A stretch of DNA of 64,000 nt from Cryptomeria japonica (lineage: Eukaryota; Streptophyta; Pinopsida; Cupressales; Cupressaceae): the NCBI RefSeq assembly GCF_030272615.1, contig NC_081407.1:98439897-98503896 (forward strand), written 5' to 3'. The translations under genes were made by a program, and so were the position numbers. Under the pieces are notes generated by a model. It searched no databases and was not told the origin of the DNA. It saw only the letters and a program-made list of their open reading frames with translations. Shown here in pieces: positions 47,773 through 60,255 of the stretch (the stretch's first letter is position 1; every line of letters starts with the position of its first letter).

Positions 47773-48339
47773 ATATTCAACTTTTTTTCTTTTTATGAGG
47801 GAAAATTGGAGAAATTTTGTTGATGGTGCATATGAGTAGTCTAAAATTGTACTAGCTACTTTTGGGAAAATGGTTTCTCAAACTTGCATTTACATGAGGT
47901 TACTCTTTATAGTAAGTTTTCATTTGGGCACGAAATGGTACGAAATTCTCTCTGAAGCTTCTTGTTGGCCAGATAAGCATTCTAGTAAAGTTATGTCACA
48001 AGATCACAACTAGTTTTGAAGACATTAAAGTTTTTGTTTTGGAGGAGAGTAATGAAAGGTTTAAATTTAATTGTGAGGACTTTAGAGGCTCCAAAATGCC
48101 CTAAAAAGTGGGTGTAAGTGGCATAGCCACTTATGAGGCAATAGACCACTTCGCGAGCTTTCTGATGCTTCAAATGGTTTGTCAAATAGGACACAATTCT
48201 CAAGTTATGTCCTCCAGAAGTTTGTACTCCTAAAATAGGAAATATAAAATACATCACACATAAATGAGTTGTAAAAGAGAGGGACACATGTTGATGTATG
48301 TTTTAACACATCATAGGGCATCTAGAAGGGAGATAAGGT
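47773..48339 (-). repeat. Right arm of the inverted duplication, outer part
   Basis: Reverse complement of about 38695-39255, from ATATTCAACTTTTTTTC to GGGAGATAAGGT. It ends exactly where the second microsatellite begins. Confidence 0.85.
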
Positions 48340-48682
48340 ATGTATATACATACATATATGTAGATGTATACATATATACATACGTATGTATATATATACA
48401 TACATATGTATATATATACATGTATATGTATATATATACATACATATATATATATATATAAATATATATGTATATATATATGTATATGTACATATGTATA
48501 TATGTACATATATACATATATATGTTTATATATATATGTATATGTATATATGTACATATGTATATATGTACATATGTACATATGTACATATATACATATA
48601 CATATATGTACATATATACATATATACACATACACACACATACATGTATATATGTATATATATACATGTGTGTGTGTGTGTA
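48340..48682. repeat. Second microsatellite (TATG/TACA/TA, TG)
   Basis: Alternating purine-pyrimidine repeats ending in a TG run at about 48667-48681. It borders the outer end of the inverted duplication on the left and family-D LTR sequence on the right. Open frames in it are repeat artefacts. Confidence 0.95.
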
Positions 48683-49197
48683 TAGCATACCACAACACAA
48701 TGATTTATGCAGGGAAGACCCTTTTTGAAGAAAAACTCCACACTCTAAAATTCACCCAATATATTATATAGGAAGCAACAACCTATTAGAATATACTTGT
48801 AGAGAAAGCTTCTCACAAGAGTGTCACTAAGAAAAGATCCAAAGGTAATTCAACAACTATCAAACTCTAACAATACATCACAATACATAGTTGTAATACA
48901 ATATATCCATAAAATAGGGTCACCTTCTAGGGAAAGTAAAGAACACATAATATCCACCATTAGATCTATGACTTTATGATAAATAGTCAAGGTTTAAAAT
49001 AATAAATTATACATAAAATTTATCTTTTAATGGCACTACCCCCAACCCCCATTAGGTTGTACAACCCACTAACCCCCCATCAAGGGCTCCATCCCCCTTG
49101 GACATTGCAAGGGGCACCCTCCTTGCAACCCCTTGCACTCATTTATCAATATAGTAATATTTTTCTATTGCAAGGTTGAGACATTGTTTTCCTAACA
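48683..49197 (-). repeat. Family-D LTR, 3' LTR of minus-strand copia
   Basis: GCATACCACAACACAATGATTTATGC (start) corresponds to 38393-38420; the right end is GGTTGAGACATTG ... CCTAACA at 49197, followed by AATCTCC, the reverse of a GGAGATT polypurine tract. The missing first part of this LTR can be recognised at 39431-39496, left of the inverted duplication. An internal C-rich patch lies at 49025-49140. Confidence 0.65.
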
Positions 49198-52100
49198 AAT
49201 CTCCTACTTATCAAACACCTTACAAGAGAAACAATAGGGTTACCAATATCATGTTTTAATTGCTAGGGGCCAAGAGGTCCATAAACTTTAAACACCATAT
49301 GAACTTATTTGTATGTACAACCTTAGTTAGATAATCTACAAAATTCATAAAATTGTCTACCTTAACCAAATTCACCCTACCATCCTTGACCAATATGTTT
49401 GATAAAATGTTATTGAACATCAATGTTCTTGGTCCTAGGATGAAATGTCAAGTTCTTGGCTAGGTTGATTGTACTCTTATTGTTATAATAAATAGTTCAT
49501 GTATTTGTTTTTATTTTAGTATATAAACATAGTCTCTTAAGGAAAATGGCTTCTTTCAAATCATGAGTAGATGCCATATACACAACTTCATTAGTGAGAA
49601 AAGCAACCAAAGCTTATTGCTTATTCATCCAATTGCTTGCACCACCAAATAAAGTAAACACATAATCACTTGTGGATCACCTACTATCAACATCCCCTAC
49701 CCAATGTGAATCCAAATAACCATGAATATCAAGGGAAAATCCATCTCCTATCAAATTACCATGATAACACAAATAATAGTCTACTAAGGTACCCTTTAAA
49801 TATTTGAAGAATATTTTAACTACATCCTAACAAACTCTACTAGGATTAGAGATATATTTAGAAACAACTATCACTACTTGGGTAATTTATGGTCTAATTC
49901 AAACCATAGCATACATCAAACTTCAACCTATATTCTAGTAAGACAATTTGACGATGTCTTCCATCTCTAGTTTGGATGTAGGACAATCCGAAGTAGACAA
50001 CTTCATTCCAACTATAAAAGGAACACATAATGGTCTACAATCTTCTTCTTCTTTTTTTTGATAGGTAATAATGGGCTAAAGCCGATAAGGTGTACATACC
50101 ATATTCCCTTTTGTGGGATTTGAGCTTGTGACCTCTATTTCAAGAGGACAAATTATCCATCACTAGGCCAACTCAAGTTGTACATAATGGTCTACAATCT
50201 TGCATGTTAAACCTCTATTAATATTAATTCACATACTTACTCGAGCCTAGCCACAACTTTTTGTTCACTCTATCTCTTCTAATTTCCATCCCAATAATGT
50301 TTTTAGTTGCACAAAGATCTTTCATTTCAAATGTAGTTGTAAGTTGAGATTTTAGTTTTGGAATCATACATTTCCCTTTACCAATAAATAACATATCATC
50401 AACATATAATGTAATTTTTAGTAAATGATTACCATCAAATTTATAATAAACATAATGATTTTATTTAGAATGCCCAAACTCCAAAATTAACACATATGTA
50501 TCAAAAAATTTGTACCATATCCTAGGGCTCTATTTTTGACCATACAAATATTTCTTCAATTTACAAACCAAATTAATTTTACCTATTACCATGTAGTGCT
50601 CTATCTCTATCATATAAATATGCTCCTCCAAATCATCATGAATGAAAGCACTCTTCACGTCCATTTTTTCAACCTCTAAATCATAAGCAACAACAATAGA
50701 AAGAAAAAATATAATGAATGTCATTTTTTGAGAAAATATCTCACCATAATCAACACCCTCAATTAGTGAATATCCTTTCAAAACCAATGTTCCTTTAAAA
50801 TTATCAATACCTCCATTTGAACCAATCTTTTTCTTGAACACCTATTTACAATGAACATTTTTTCATCCTTTAGCAAATGGTACAAGACCCCATGTATCAT
50901 CCTTTTTCAAAGCTATCATTTATTTATCCACATAAATTTTCTAGGATTTTACATCACTTAATGCCTCTTCTACAAATCTAGGATCATCCATGTTAGTATT
51001 CATATAAAAAATACATTTCTAATCATTAGGTGAATTCCTTTCAAGTGGTTGTTTATGTTTTATAAACCTTGGAACAAGTTAAGTTGAAGCTTCTTCCTCG
51101 TCTTTTGAAGATTTTGAGCTAGATGAGCTCTCCTCAACTTCTTGTCTATCTAGGGGTCTCAATTCAATTTTCTTGGGAATAGAAGTTGAATCACATATTC
51201 CTATTTGGTTTGTTCTAGTTGCAATGTAACAAAATAAGGCTTAGTTTCTCCATAAATACCACCTCTATTATATATTATCTATTGTGCAACAAGATGCCAT
51301 AACTTGTATCATTTAATACCATAATTATACCTGATGAAGATACATTTCACAACATTGTTCTCTAACTTTTTTCACTTTCCCTTTGGCATATGTGCATATG
51401 CCTCACAACCAAAGACTCTAAGATGTCTCAATGAAGTCTTGCGACATGACCACACCTCCATAGGAATTTTGTGAACATAGATGATGTAGGATACCTATTA
51501 ATCAAGTAGCAAGTAGTGGAAATAGCTTCAAACCAAACTTTTGTTCTACATTAGTGCCACTCAACATACTCCTACCCTTATCTATCAACATCCTATTCAT
51601 TATTTCTACTATTTATTTCTATTATTTAGAATAAGTAGTTGAATTTGTCTACAAATGCAACAATCTTTACAAAATCTATCAAAATCACTAGAGAAAAATT
51701 CACTTATGTTGTTACATTTAATTTTATTTCTAGTCTACAAGTCAACCATTGCTTTAATTTTTTAAATCAACTGAAGACTTTAGATTTACTCTTTAGAAAA
51801 TATAGCAATGTCCTTTTTCTATAATCGTCAATAAATAAAACATAATGTCTGTATTTTCTAATGGAAGGAACACCTACAAGACCAAACATATCATAATCAA
51901 TAAGATCCCACACACCACAAGATTTATAAGAACTAGAGTAAAACTAAACATGATTTTATTTTCTATAAATTTCATGCTTATATGATTTAAAATCAAGATT
52001 GCAATCATTCAAATCTTCAAGGGGGATTTTATTTTTTAAGGTCCTTAGACCCTTTCCTCTAATGTGACCATGTCTCTTGTGATATGGCATACTCTTCTCT

Positions 52101-52901
52101 AAAAGTAACTTTGATTTAGAAAAATGAGCACCCTTGGGTATCCAAAATCTATGACCATTTATTGAAGGTGAAACTGTCAGTTCTTTTGATGAAGTAACTA
52201 CATATTTTCTTTTTAGATTACTATTGCAGTCAATAGTGCATGCATCTAACTCCTACAATGTGCCAAATATGACACATCTAGAAATCACCATAGCACCTCT
52301 AACAATTTTGCATCCTACATCTGAAAAGACTACTTGCACACCTGCATCTATTAATTTTCTCACAAATAACAAATAATGTTCTACTACAAGGATAGGCAGC
52401 ACACCATTAATTCTTTTTAATCTACCATTAAGAAACTTGACTCTAAATTTACCATGACAAAAAATATTTAAATGAGAATCATCACCAAAGTACACCTTAC
52501 CTCCATCAAATTCTTCATATTCAAAAACTGCTTCCCTATTAGAGGTCATATGAAAATATGCACCCAAGTTAATTAACCATGCATCATTACTTGCACGAGT
52601 GGCCAAACTACAATGAATGCGTCAAATTCTTTCTCAAACTCATAATCAAAATCACATTTCTTCTTTTTCTTTTCTTTTCTTCTTTTCACTCCTCATAGAA
52701 GTGTTTAGGATTACCATAATTCAAAAAAAATTGGATCTCCCCTTGAACTTGGATTTATCACACTTCTCATTATGATTTCATTTTTTCTTAGGTCTTCCAT
52801 GAATATTTAGGGCCTGCTGGGCACTAATTGATACCTTCCTTCTCATCTCTTCAGAAAGAAAAGAACCCACCACATATTCTATCTATAGACTAATAGATGT
52901 A
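49198..52901 (-). pseudogene. pol: Old minus-strand copia pol (protease to RNase H)
   Basis: From right to left on the minus strand: protease/GAG_pre-integrase remnant at 52253-52606 (AWLINLGAYFHMTS, FDGGKVYFGDDS), integrase C-terminal part near 51390-51440 (LRHLRVFGCEAYAHMPKGK), RT at about 50250-50990 (VLKGYSLIEGVDYGEIF, MDVKSAFIHDDLEEHIYM, YVDDMLF) and RNase H at about 49380-49730 (ASTHDLKEAIF). The active-site YVDD is kept. Many stops and shifts make it older than C1-C3, and its sequence belongs to another copia lineage. It is cut on the right at 52906 by the gypsy LTR and carries a SINE at 50045-50181. Confidence 0.8.
50045..50181 (-). mobile_element. tRNA-derived SINE with 20-bp target duplication
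   Basis: 137 bp on the minus strand. Near its 5' end is a box A-like TGGCCTAGTGATGG and about 45 bp on a box B-like AGCTCAAATCCC, the internal RNA polymerase III promoter of tRNA-derived SINEs. The 3' end runs into an A-rich tail (AAAAAAAAGAAGAAG). The 20-bp direct repeat ACATAATGGTCTACAATCTT is perfect at 50025-50044 and 50182-50201. It codes for nothing and would need LINE enzymes to move. Confidence 0.88.
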
Positions 52902-52906
52902 CTACC

Positions 52907-55495
52907 TGTAGCATTGTAAGTCGTGCTCCTTTATTAGTGTGTCCAATTTCAAAATCTCCTAGCATCTATTTTTATATTTCCTTTTCTCTATTCATTATAG
53001 GTCCTTTATTGTAATTGTAGTTTCTACTCTCTTTTTGGCTTGTCAAACTGTGGTTTTGGGTTCTTGTGTGGCTTAGACCCTTTTAGTGTTGGTTGATTTC
53101 GACTCTAGATATGATGCCTATTATGTCTCTTGGATTTATTTATGGTATTAATGTTATATGATATATGGATTAGTGGATGATGAATTTCATGATGTTATTT
53201 ATGTTCAATTAGTTAGATGATCATTTGAGAGAGATTATTTATGTGTTCTTTACGCTTATCGATGTATACTGATTTGATATACATTGCTTCTTACCTTTGA
53301 TGTTCTTAGGTGAAAGGGAAAAGCATCACATTTCTCTCTATGAGCAAGCTATGTCATGTCCATTCCCTTTTCACGGTATGATGTTATACAAATTATATGT
53401 ATATATGCTCGAAAATTTGTTTATGCAGCTGCAGGTACTGAGCATTGACTCCACCTAAACCTTCAGGTCTGAGCATGCTCTATGACCCAATGGTAAAGTG
53501 GAAATATTGGAGTTATCAGTCAGACCCTTGACGTGACCATCGTTCCTATGGGAACAAAATCCTTGTCAGGTATCCTCGTGATTGTTGTTAGCCTTGTGGT
53601 TTCTTGATCATGTCCTATGAGTCTTCGTGTTTTGTTGGTTCTCTGTTCGTCATTCATGAGTGGAGGTTTATGTTTATTTAATTTTGGGATTAAAAGGAAA
53701 ATTAATATTAAAATTTCAAACAAATTAATGAATTAAATTTATTAATGTTAATAATAAATGGAAAAAATTATTGCTACCTTCTATTAAATTAAATTGTTGA
53801 GTTAAATGACTTAAATTATTTAACTAATTTGAAATGATTATTTAAATAGGGAATTAAATATTTATTTTGGTATTTAAATGTTCTCATGATTAAATCTATT
53901 AAAAAGCCATTAATATTTGATTGTTTTAAAAGTAAATATCTTTTGTATGGTAAATTTAAAACGCTCAGGAAAAATTAATGAGAAGATGTTTTAAATAAAT
54001 AAAAATGAGATATTGGATAAAGTGGGGGAATAATCGTGCATGCAATTTGAACGGGATTTATTTATGGGAAAAGCATATCTCCCTTCTTTTTCGAAAAAGC
54101 AAAGGAGGAAAAATTAGTGCAGTCCTATGAAAATTATTTCTAGAAAAATTTCTTGGATTTGGGGTTTTGAAATTAATTTAGGTAAATATTCTTGAGGGGT
54201 TTGGAACTTTGAACATGTTGTCAGATTGAAGATCTAGAGGGGACTCTGGAATCCGGCTATCTGAAGAAATTTGCCGGTCTTTGATTTTGTTTGTGCCCAC
54301 TAGAATAATTTATTTCACGTTGCAATATTATTTTATGTTGATCTTCTCATGCTCCTCTTTGTGATTGTTTCTTTTATTTTCCTAGATCTTTGTCAAATCC
54401 TGGTTGATATTGTATATGTTTGGTATTAGTTTTGTATTGGATTACTTATGTTATGTCTGCCTTCGTCGTTTCTCATGCACCATTGTTACCCTGCCCATAG
54501 TTCTATGTATGTACCTGAGGATATTATTAGTCTACCCTCTGCTATTCACTGATTTCTCCGAGACGACATACTTTCTTTTGTATTGTTTGATATTGTGTTT
54601 TGTTATTATATATTTTTCGCATGGTGTTAACACCTGATGTCTTGTATTATCCGATTAACCTGTTTGGCTTTTCCCTTTGCTATTCGATTATTGAAATCAC
54701 TATGTAAATCATTTCAAGTTGATTTTTCTAAAAAAAATTGGATTTATCCCACACTCTCTAGTTGTTCATCGGATTACATCCCCTGTTTCTTGTTGCTAAC
54801 TGAATTATCACAGGATGCATATTCATTACGCTTTAACCCTTGTGTGATCATATTTGATGTATATTTTAGGCATAGTCGATACATATTCATTTCATCACAC
54901 ATCTCTTTCATCCTTTATGTTCTCTTGTTTGTGCATGGCCGCCTTGGTTGACAAAGGCTTGAGACGATAACCCTTCTTTATTTACTTCCCATCGATCCAC
55001 TGTGTTCACAAATTATACTTTGTCAATCTTTGGACCTGCACATTTGCATTTCGCCTTCGGCCAGTTGTTTACTTTTGGGCATTATTAATTCATTTGAATT
55101 TAGAAAATGTTTTGTCCCTGTTGCAAATAATTGGTTTCGAGGTGCAATCCTTTCCGTAGGCTGCCAGCGTTTTCATTGTCACTGTATGATATCATTGGTG
55201 CCCAATCAAATGTTTTCCCTATCATCGAATGCTATCATCGGTTCAACTGATTGATATTAGTTGTTGTTTCTAAATCTGCCAACCTGTTTCTAGCAGCTTC
55301 GACCCTGTACTCGCATGTATTTATATACATATATACATACATGTATATATACATATACACACACATACATGTATATATGTGTGTATGTATGTATGTATAG
55401 ATACATACATACATATATACATACACACATATATATGTATGTATATATGTATGTATGTATGTATATATGTATGTATATATGTATATATAAATACA

Positions 55496-55529
<34 letters not shown>

Positions 55530-57253
55530 CAGGTGAACTTTGTCTTAGTTTTTTCATGGGTATGGGTTTAGATGGAACTATATATTAATTGTTCATATGA
55601 AATTTCATAATTCTATATTTCTCTGTTTTGCTTTGTTCAACGGCTATATTTTTAGGAACTTAATAATTCCTCCAAACAATTTTAAAATATGTTTGTCTAG
55701 ATTTGTATGTTATTAATAATGTTATTCAACTAAATGAATTATAGGGTTGTGATTGAAACACAAATATCATCTGCTTTGTGTGTATTTCATAAACTTAAGT
55801 GGGGTATTTGTTGTGGGTTAGCAAAATTAATAGTAACTAAAATTGGATGAAGAAAAGAAAATAGTCAAGAATGATTTTTGTAACCAAATGTGGTTTAGTT
55901 CTCATTGTTGGCATGTTGTGTCTATATTGTTTCGAAGATCATCTTGTATGATTAGGAAACTTGGGAATACCGTTTTATTGTATTTTGCTTCCAGAGGCTA
56001 GGGGTGTTTTTGGAATCCTTCATTGTGTTTTGGTATTCTTCATCTCTTGGTGTAATTAAATCAGAGTATCTGAATGTCTTTAAATGCTAGATGGTCCTTC
56101 GTAGCTTGCAGTTATACCTCTTTATTGTAATCTTGTTTTGTGCAAGTGAGTTGAGCCTTGCCATGATCGAGACCTTGTTATCTCAAGTTTGTGAGTGTCT
56201 AAGTCTTGTGTTGTGCTTGGAATCCTAGGTGCAAGTCAAGGGGGAGTAGCTCTCATTGGGGATCGGGACCCAAAGTGGTCACCAGGGTAACTCAATGAGG
56301 GTTTTGTAATCAAGTGGAAATCTAACAAGTGAACTTGGGTGGGTAGATAGATCACATTAAAACTTGATTAATTATTGCCTCTCTTACTCTCAAATGCTTG
56401 TTTAGGTTTGAGGTAAGTAGAGAAGGCTTGGAATGGCATCCACCAATCTTGTCCCTTCAAAAGGTTGGTCTGGTCCACTAGTGTTTGTATGGGGGCCGGA
56501 GGTTGGTAGAGGTCACCAGGGTAACCTAGGATGGGGGTCGAGACCTAGTGTAGACTCGCCAGGGTAACCCATGACAACCTAGTGATGACACTCTTTCCTA
56601 TTGCATACCTAGTGGTTTCTTATGTTATTATCTTTTCCGTGGATTTATTTGGGCCTCTGGAATTGGTTGGTTTTCTTATGAGTCTATTGTGATTATAGTC
56701 TTGTGAGTCTCTTGTGAGTCATGTTGGTACTCTTGTATGATTGATTTCGTCTTGTGGGTCTAGCTGTTATCTCCCAGCATTAGGGGTGCACCTAATGGTA
56801 CCACATGGTTGGATGGAGTTCTATTCGCACCCATTGGGTTTTGTTCATCCCGGTTCATGTTCATGATGACTCGTGGGAAGATTGAAGACTTTCTTTATGA
56901 TCTAGATCTATGTACTTATTTCCTTTGGAGATTGTATCCTCCTGGATACCTTGTAATGTAATTGATGAGCATATGTATAATCTCATGATAATGTATTATG
57001 TACCATGATCCTTTGTAATTAACTGTGATTAAATATTTATTGATGATTCTTAAGTTCATGTATGTTGGTTTTTATGTTATTACCTTACTAACAACGTTGT
57101 GGGGCCTTGAGGAATTTTGTAAGTAGTTATTTGCACTTCTCTTCTTAATCATATTGTATGTATTTCCATGCACATGTATTATTTATCTTTTAAAAAATAA
57201 AATTATTTGTGTTTTATTTGCTTGTCCTATGGGCCTCATAATTGGGCATTACA
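52907..57253 (+). repeat. Family G 5' LTR (4.35 kb)
   Basis: Starts TGTAGCATTGTAAG and ends GGGCATTACA, followed by a primer-binding site. The ends agree with TGTAGTACCCC ... GGCATTACA of the 3.99-kb solo LTR. The body is noncoding and AT-rich. A TATG/TACA microsatellite is at 55318-55532, and blocks such as ACCCAAAGTGGTCACCAGGGTAAC near 56270 recur in the solo LTR near 19820. Confidence 0.85.
55318..55532. repeat. Microsatellite (TACA/TATG)
   Basis: Tetranucleotide-type repeat inside the giant LTR. The solo LTR shows no comparable repeat at this place, so it expanded in this copy. Confidence 0.95.
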
Positions 57254-57255
57254 CT

Positions 57256-57268
57256 TGGTATCAAAGCC
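57256..57268 (+). promoter_or_regulatory. Family G primer-binding site
   Basis: TGGTATCAAAGCC two bases after the LTR end, complementary to initiator tRNA-Met with one mismatch to the common TGGTATCAGAGC form. Confidence 0.88.
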
Positions 57269-57387
57269 CATGTTCAAACACTGGGTTCTCTGGGTGTACT
57301 TGCATTTATTTGGTGTTTGTATGTTTTGTGTGTGCCTTATTCTTGTTGTAAGCTTGTTTCATACATGTTGTTTTGTTGTCCAGAAGG

Positions 57388-58665
57388 ATGCCAAGAGAAC
57401 GAGGTAGATGCCATGGAAGAGGCCGAGGTAGGGGATGTGGCAGAGGGGTTGCATCTAACAGCACCTCTTCGCAGAGTTCCCAAGGGAATGCTGGGAATCA
57501 GAAACTAGATCAGTCAGCATTGGTGGGACATCAGTTGTAGCTTTTACTTGAGCAGTTCCTTGATCGATTGGGTCCTCACCAGGAGAATGGGGCTTGTGAT
57601 AGGTCTCCTGTGAGGCCTCTTAATGACATGGAAAAACGAGAGGCTTCCTACATGAGGGATTTGATGAGGACTCGACCTCTTAAATTTAATGGTGTCTGAA
57701 TTGGTCTTGAGGCAGAGAATTGGCTGATAGAGCTAGACTTGTGTTTCTCTTAGAGCTAGACTTGTGTTTCTCTATGCATCCCTTCAGTACCAATACTAAG
57801 GCTAGATGTACAACTATGCATCTGAGGGGTTTTGCATCCACCTAGTGGCAGTTAGAAGAGAAGAAGCTCCATTTCTTGGGAGTTGTTTGTGGAACATTTC
57901 TGGGCTTGTTTCCTATATGATCACTAGAGGCAATGCAGAGTAGATGAGTTCTATGAGTTGTGTCAGTTATCCATATCTATTGAGCAATATGAGCATCGTT
58001 TCTATGAGTTCAAGAGATATGCAAGTATTAGAGATGATGAGACTATGTTAGTTCAACACTTTGTCAAAGGTCTCAATGATTGGATCAGTGGAGGTGTGCG
58101 GGTTTTTGAACCTAAGACCATGGAGGTTGCAGTTGAGAAAGCTTGTTTGGTAGAAGAGATTATTTTTATGGCTCTTAGGGGTCACACAAGAGTACAAACT
58201 GGTAGTACACCCACTGGTGGTTAGGTTTCTAGAGCAGCTTAGTCTTAGGGAACGGGATCATCCCATAGTTAGCAGAAGCATCAGTCAAAGTGCAAGAAAT
58301 ATTAACAGTAGGGTGAGGGTTCTCAGTCTAGAAAGAATAGAAATTGGAAGAGGAACAAGTGTTACCACAATTACTAGCCTTCTCACAACACTTAGTTAGC
58401 AGCTCTAGTTGAGGTGGTGATCAGCAGTCGAGTGCACCCTCTAGTGGTGGTGGTTTTGGCCAGAGTACAAGATGTTTTTCATGTGGTCAACAAGGACACA
58501 TTTCTAGATATTTCCCTCAGAAGGGTACACTAGGATCCAACCGTATGCTAGCTACTTGAGAGCCTACTATTGGAGATGCAGGCAGGAGCCATAGGATTCA
58601 TACGTCGGTTGATAACCCCCAAGAAGAGAATCAAGGTACTTTGGTGGACTCATCAGATGTGTTGT
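57388..58665 (+). pseudogene. gag: Family G gypsy gag remnant
   Basis: ATG at 57388 starts an Arg/Gly-rich N end (MPRERGRCHGRGRGRGCGRG), followed by a stop at 57538. Capsid pieces follow: RTRPLKFNG (about 57668), SIEQYEHRFYEFKRYA (57970-58020) and VQHFVKGLNDWI (58051-58086). A zinc knuckle CFSCGQQGHISRYF is near 58469-58510, with the last Cys changed to Tyr. The gag-pol junction HRIHTSVDNPQEENQGTL lies at about 58590-58645. A perfect 23-bp tandem duplication at 57728-57773 and several stops disrupt the frame. Confidence 0.82.
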
Positions 58666-58680
58666 GTTGGAGCTCAAAAT

Positions 58681-60250
58681 TGTATATTACCAAACTCTAA
58701 GAGGATGTCAAACTCTATGATCAAGCTAGCTAGTCAATTTTCGCGAACTAGTGAAATGAACCTTCAAGGTTGCTAATTCCCTACTTCTTTTGGTTATGCT
58801 AAACCAAGGTGGTAATACCTTCTCATCAAGTATCTTTACCTTATGATAATTAAGTAGATTATTGTTACAAAACTATACCAAGGTCAATCTCAAGCTAGCA
58901 TTAAAGATTTGGTATGACCTACTACCTCTATCCTTACTTTTTACTTCAAAACTTAAAATGAAAACTTCTTAAGTAAAATTTTGAGATTATATATGTATGA
59001 TTAAGACTAGTGTCTTATTTGCCTATTTGGGCTCAAAGGCTTATGAATTTCCTTTCCTATATTCTCCTTGTTAGACAGTAAAATTACCTTTCACTATTAA
59101 TCCTTCCACACTTAATGATTCAATTTCACTATGACAATTACCATAAATGCAATTTTAATCTTTCCTAGAATGAGGCTTATACAGTAATTAATACAAGAGT
59201 ATATCTTATCTTGTTTGCACCACACAACAACATAGCACTCTGAAATAGATGAAATAACCACAATATGCAGAAAATTTTTGAACAACCTTTGATTTCTTAG
59301 CACCAAAATAACAAGCTTGAATTGAAAAGCATCCACAATAATCCTTAACACGGTATAGGAAATAAAAGAAAACCAGTATGTATTATTGGTAGAGATATAA
59401 AAGATATATTTTTCATCATCTTGTTAGTTTTGGCCTCGGTTTTCTTCTTATCAGTGAAGGAAGCGACAAGCTTCTTGTCATGACTTTTGAAAAAATACAA
59501 ATATTTAATTTATCGTTACAAATTTTATTTGAAAAACTATTATTTTCACTGAAAACCCTATTAATTATTAAATTAGTAATCCTTTGGTCCTCAATTAATT
59601 ATTCTTCAATCTTTCTTTTCCTTTCACATTCCCATGAATAATATTCACTTCCTCAGTGAAAACATTGCATTACATCAAAAAACAAAATTCTCTGGTTTTG
59701 TTAAAAATAATCTCTTTGTCTGATGAATATTTTAACCCTCAAGGCAATATTTTTTTACTTATGGTGTCTATTGCATTTAATCCTGTTGGCAAAATATTCA
59801 TCTTTGAGTGAAAATATTCTATACTTTCTCCTCGCCCCTTTTCTTTGTACTTTATATGAAAACAATCCATTCATCCTTTATATTAAGACTAATTCGTGAT
59901 TCACGCTTTCATTCCTCATGAGATCTTACTAGGTTCCCATTGTAACCTCATTAATAGGAATAATTCTCTTTCACATTTGAAATTCAAAAACATATTCATC
60001 ATCTTCCAATTTTATTCCACTGGTAAAATTAATGCCTTCTCATATGATTGCATATTTATCTTTATGCACACCCTAATATTTTTATGATACATTACATGTC
60101 CACTTTTGTAAATATGGTGTATATTTGATCATCCTTGATAGGTAATGGCAACAAGAATAGGGGGTTAAGTAAGCCCGAGACTTTTGGCTTAGAGGCATAC
60201 ATCCTTTTTTATTATTTTACAACAGATATACATACCCTCTTCCATTTCAT
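58681..60250. other. Unassigned AT-rich stretch
   Basis: No coding region, LTR or known repeat recognised. It separates the truncated gypsy gag from the solo LTR and may hold degraded pol sequence or older intergenic DNA. Confidence 0.4.
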
Positions 60251-60255
60251 TTTAC

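Larger units (their letters stand above)
52907..58680 (+). mobile_element. Ty3/gypsy element of giant-LTR family G, truncated
   Basis: A 5' LTR of 4.35 kb, primer site and gag are present. Similarity ends near 58665-58680, just before protease. The left end follows CTACC (52902-52906), the expected target duplication, inside a minus-strand copia. The right copy of the duplication is not found, so the 3' part was lost. The solo LTR at 17140-21129 belongs to the same family. Confidence 0.82.

Noticed and set aside
48264-48771. Open frames rich in Tyr, Ile, Thr, Met
   Set aside because: Translation of the second microsatellite.
55235-55588. Open frames rich in Tyr, Ile, Thr, Val
   Set aside because: Translation of the microsatellite inside the giant LTR.
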